Shown here in pieces: positions 62,387-64,000 of a stretch of DNA of 64,000 nt. Origin of the DNA: an uncultured PS1 clade bacterium (GTDB lineage: Bacteria; Pseudomonadota; Alphaproteobacteria; MED-G09); the NCBI GenBank assembly GCA_902626605.1, contig CACOFZ010000003.1:62001-126000 (forward strand), read 5' to 3'. The translations under genes and the position numbers were made by a program. The notes beneath the pieces were generated by a model, which made no database searches, was not told the origin of the DNA, and was given only the letters and a program-made list of their open reading frames with translations. Position 1 is the first letter of the stretch. The number at the start of each line of letters is the position of its first letter.

Positions 62387-62803
62387 CTATCTTAAAGTTT
62401 CAGATGGTGAATTTAAAATTTGACTTTCGAGATTGGGGCTAACCTCCTCAACATCTCTCATTTCAGAGTCAATTACCTCTCGAATATTTGGAATAGCCTC
62501 AGCTACATCTGAACCTGTCATCAAATTAATTTCTGATGTACTAAATTCATCAGTTTTATTTTGACCAAATAAAATTGATTGTAATTGTCGGTTTGGTTGC
62601 TGAGGATCAGGACGTATTTCTCCCTCGGCTGGAGGTCTAAGATTATATTCTGGAGGAACAATTAACGCTGGCTTTGTTAAAATTGTAAACTCATCTGGTG
62701 GTAGTTTATTTGTTCCTAAAACTTCTGCCAGCTCACTGCCACAACTAGACAAGAAAGAAATATTAAAAAAAATAAAAATAAAGCCAAAAAATCTTATAAA
62801 CAT
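62387..62803 (-). CDS. DUF3035 lipoprotein
   Basis: A 138-residue lipoprotein with lipobox LSSC and lipidated C21. The mature part has LPPDEFTILTKPALIVPPEYNLRPP, the hallmark of DUF3035, which is largely restricted to alphaproteobacteria and usually follows lspA. It is probably lipidated in the outer membrane; the role is unknown. The gene starts 10 bases after lspA and is the last of the ileS-lspA-DUF3035 run. Confidence 0.9.
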   Translation of the reverse strand: MFIRFFGFIFIFFNISFLSSCGSELAEVLGTNKLPPDEFTILTKPALIVPPEYNLRPPAEGEIRPDPQQPNRQLQSILFGQNKTDEFSTSEINLMTGSDVAEAIPNIREVIDSEMRDVEEVSPNLESQILNSPSETLR

Positions 62804-62813
62804 TATTTCCCCA

Positions 62814-63302
62814 TTACTTATTTACAAAAGTTTCTCTACTAAGATCAACTAAAACCATCAAACCGCCTAGAACTATAGCAATATCAGCTATGTTAAATAC
62901 ATACCAGTAATAATCAAAAACATGAAGTGAAATAAAATCAATTACTTTACCATAAATAAGTCTATCAAAAATATTTCCTAAAGCTCCGCCAATCATAATA
63001 AATAAGGATATTCTTGTAAATTTTGAGGTTGATTTTGTTGACCAATAATAAAGGTAAAAAATAACTAAAATAGAGAGAATTGAGATAATCCAACGCTGCA
63101 TTTCGTTGCCATTTGATAAAATACCGAAACTTATACCAGGATTTAAAACTAATATGAAATCAAGAAATGGAGTTAGGTAAACTCTTCCTTTTGATCCTAA
63201 ATCATAATAATTAATTAAAAAATATTTACTAGAAAAGTCTAAAATAAAAATAAAAATTGATAATATTAAAAAACTATTATTTCTTAATTTTTTATTTATC
63301 AC
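62814..63302 (-). CDS. lspA: Lipoprotein signal peptidase (signal peptidase II)
   Basis: A 162-residue membrane aspartyl peptidase that removes signal peptides from prolipoproteins. Four membrane helices are predicted. The catalytic aspartates are D122 in GKVIDFI and D140 in FNIADIAI, and NPGISFGIL and GGALGNIFDR are conserved. It overlaps the end of ileS by 11 bases and precedes a lipoprotein gene that is one of its likely substrates. Confidence 0.96.
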   Translation of the reverse strand: MINKKLRNNSFLILSIFIFILDFSSKYFLINYYDLGSKGRVYLTPFLDFILVLNPGISFGILSNGNEMQRWIISILSILVIFYLYYWSTKSTSKFTRISLFIMIGGALGNIFDRLIYGKVIDFISLHVFDYYWYVFNIADIAIVLGGLMVLVDLSRETFVNK

Positions 63303-64000
63303 TAATTTCTCTCATAACATTTGCATCACGAATACTTAAATCTGGATAATCAGGATCTGTACCTACTTCAGGTAATATTTTCCATGACCTATTACACTTT
63401 TTTCCTTCTGCAATAGAGCATAAAACGGAAACTACATTATTCTCAGATAATCTAAATGCATTTTCTGGTCCTTCACCCTCTGAAATTTTTGCTTGAGATG
63501 TAATAAATATTTCAGCTAAATCAATATTTTTAAAAATCTTTAAATATTCATCATTCGATATGAATACATTTGGAAAAGCTTCTAGACTTGACCCTATTCT
63601 TTTTTCTTTTCTTTCCAATTCAATAGCGCCTGTCACAACCTTTCTTACAGAACGTATCTTTTCCCATTTTTCAAAGAGTTCGTTATTCAACCATTTATCA
63701 TTTGTTTCTAAAAAATCTAACTCATGAATACTCTTATCATGGTCAGGAAAACGAGACTGCAATACTTCCTCACAAGTAAAGCATAATATAGGAGAAAACC
63801 AACGAACAAGATAATTGAATAAAATATCTAAAACTGTTCTGGTAGATCTTCTTGATATGTTATTATAACTATCACAATAAAGGGAATCCTTTCTGATATC
63901 AAAATAAAATGACGAAAGATCTAAATTTGAAAAATTAAGAAGAGTTTGAAATACTACCTTAAGGTCATAATCATTATAACCTTTTTTAATTTTTTCATCG
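63292..64000 (-). CDS. ileS: Isoleucyl-tRNA synthetase (C-terminal part, N-terminus off window)
   Basis: The minus-strand frame is open from the right edge to the stop at 63292, giving 235 C-terminal residues. It begins in the anticodon-binding domain (SSFYFDIRKDSLYCD, RRSTRTVLDILF, SPILCFTCEEV), exactly as in IleS, and ends with EGKKCNRSWKILPEVGTDPDYPDLSIRDANV, the alphaproteobacterial C-terminus. The catalytic HIGH and KMSKS regions lie beyond the window. The stop overlaps the lspA start by 11 bases, the familiar ileS-lspA coupling. Confidence 0.95.
   Translation of the reverse strand, partial: DEKIKKGYNDYDLKVVFQTLLNFSNLDLSSFYFDIRKDSLYCDSYNNISRRSTRTVLDILFNYLVRWFSPILCFTCEEVLQSRFPDHDKSIHELDFLETNDKWLNNELFEKWEKIRSVRKVVTGAIELERKEKRIGSSLEAFPNVFISNDEYLKIFKNIDLAEIFITSQAKISEGEGPENAFRLSENNVVSVLCSIAEGKKCNRSWKILPEVGTDPDYPDLSIRDANVMREISDK

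Overview
The window is an AT-rich, gene-dense stretch of a bacterial chromosome, most likely from a marine, streamlined alphaproteobacterium. The evidence for Alphaproteobacteria is the right-hand block ileS-lspA-DUF3035 lipoprotein, an ELM1-family protein next to trxB, the rlmE/guaB/guaA block, and the style of the GltX, CimA and IleS sequences. Low GC, short intergenic gaps, TTG starts with good ribosome binding sites, TonB-dependent receptors and a photolyase fit a surface-ocean lineage such as PS1, SAR116 or AEGEAN-169. That placement is inference; no search was run.

Layout. 1-4.1 kb: a minus-strand trio (YdjM-type membrane hydrolase, large GST, nitronate monooxygenase-like enzyme cut by the window edge), then an SDR/DUF2878 pair on the plus strand. 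4.17-8.50 kb: a small island next to the 3' end of guaA, bounded by imperfect 20-bp direct repeats with a perfect 14-bp core. It holds a nine-unit zinc-ribbon protein with a Vsr-like nuclease domain in its middle and a Fic AMPylase with an unrecognised C-terminal half. No integrase is visible. 8.5-12.7 kb: housekeeping guaA, a TPR protein, guaB and rlmE. 12.8-15.2 kb: FkbM methyltransferase, a crotonase, an unknown coiled-coil protein and an ABM-fold protein. 15.2-20.5 kb: a complete TonB2-like energising operon (DUF3450, long MotA/TolQ/ExbB protein, ExbB, ExbD, TonB, TPR). 20.9-25.1 kb: an RND adaptor/pump pair with a predicted promoter and a perfect palindrome at its start site.

25.1-30.3 kb: a LOG-family protein, then cimA, gltX and nadE in one tight minus-strand operon. 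30.4-40.1 kb: mostly acyl-CoA and oxidoreductase metabolism (MDR reductase, SufE, MFS, crotonase, acyl-CoA ligase, MaoC hydratase, oligopeptidase B-like peptidase, TauD-like dioxygenase, a second nitronate monooxygenase). 40.1-42.7 kb: gmd and a photolyase/cryptochrome. 42.7-48.7 kb: tRNA-Gln(UUG), a small membrane protein and two large TonB-dependent receptors, each unit followed by a strong terminator. These receptors are plausible clients of the TonB operon 25 kb upstream. 48.7-54.4 kb: glyoxalase I, a hydrolase, an SDR, a two-component system and a class III CoA transferase. 54.4-58.4 kb: a five-gene operon for an NMT1/ThiY-type ABC importer with a VOC protein and a nitroreductase. 58.5-64 kb: FAD-linked 2-hydroxyacid dehydrogenase, Lrp regulator, ELM1 protein, trxB and the DUF3035-lspA-ileS block, with ileS cut by the right edge.

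The most interesting part is the guaA islet. It looks like a non-autonomous or decayed integrative element carrying two proteins of possible conflict or mobile-element function. Short regulatory inverted repeats at 20824-20847 and 53061-53116 are the next best leads. All functions are read from sequence motifs; start-site choices are noted where a non-first codon was preferred.
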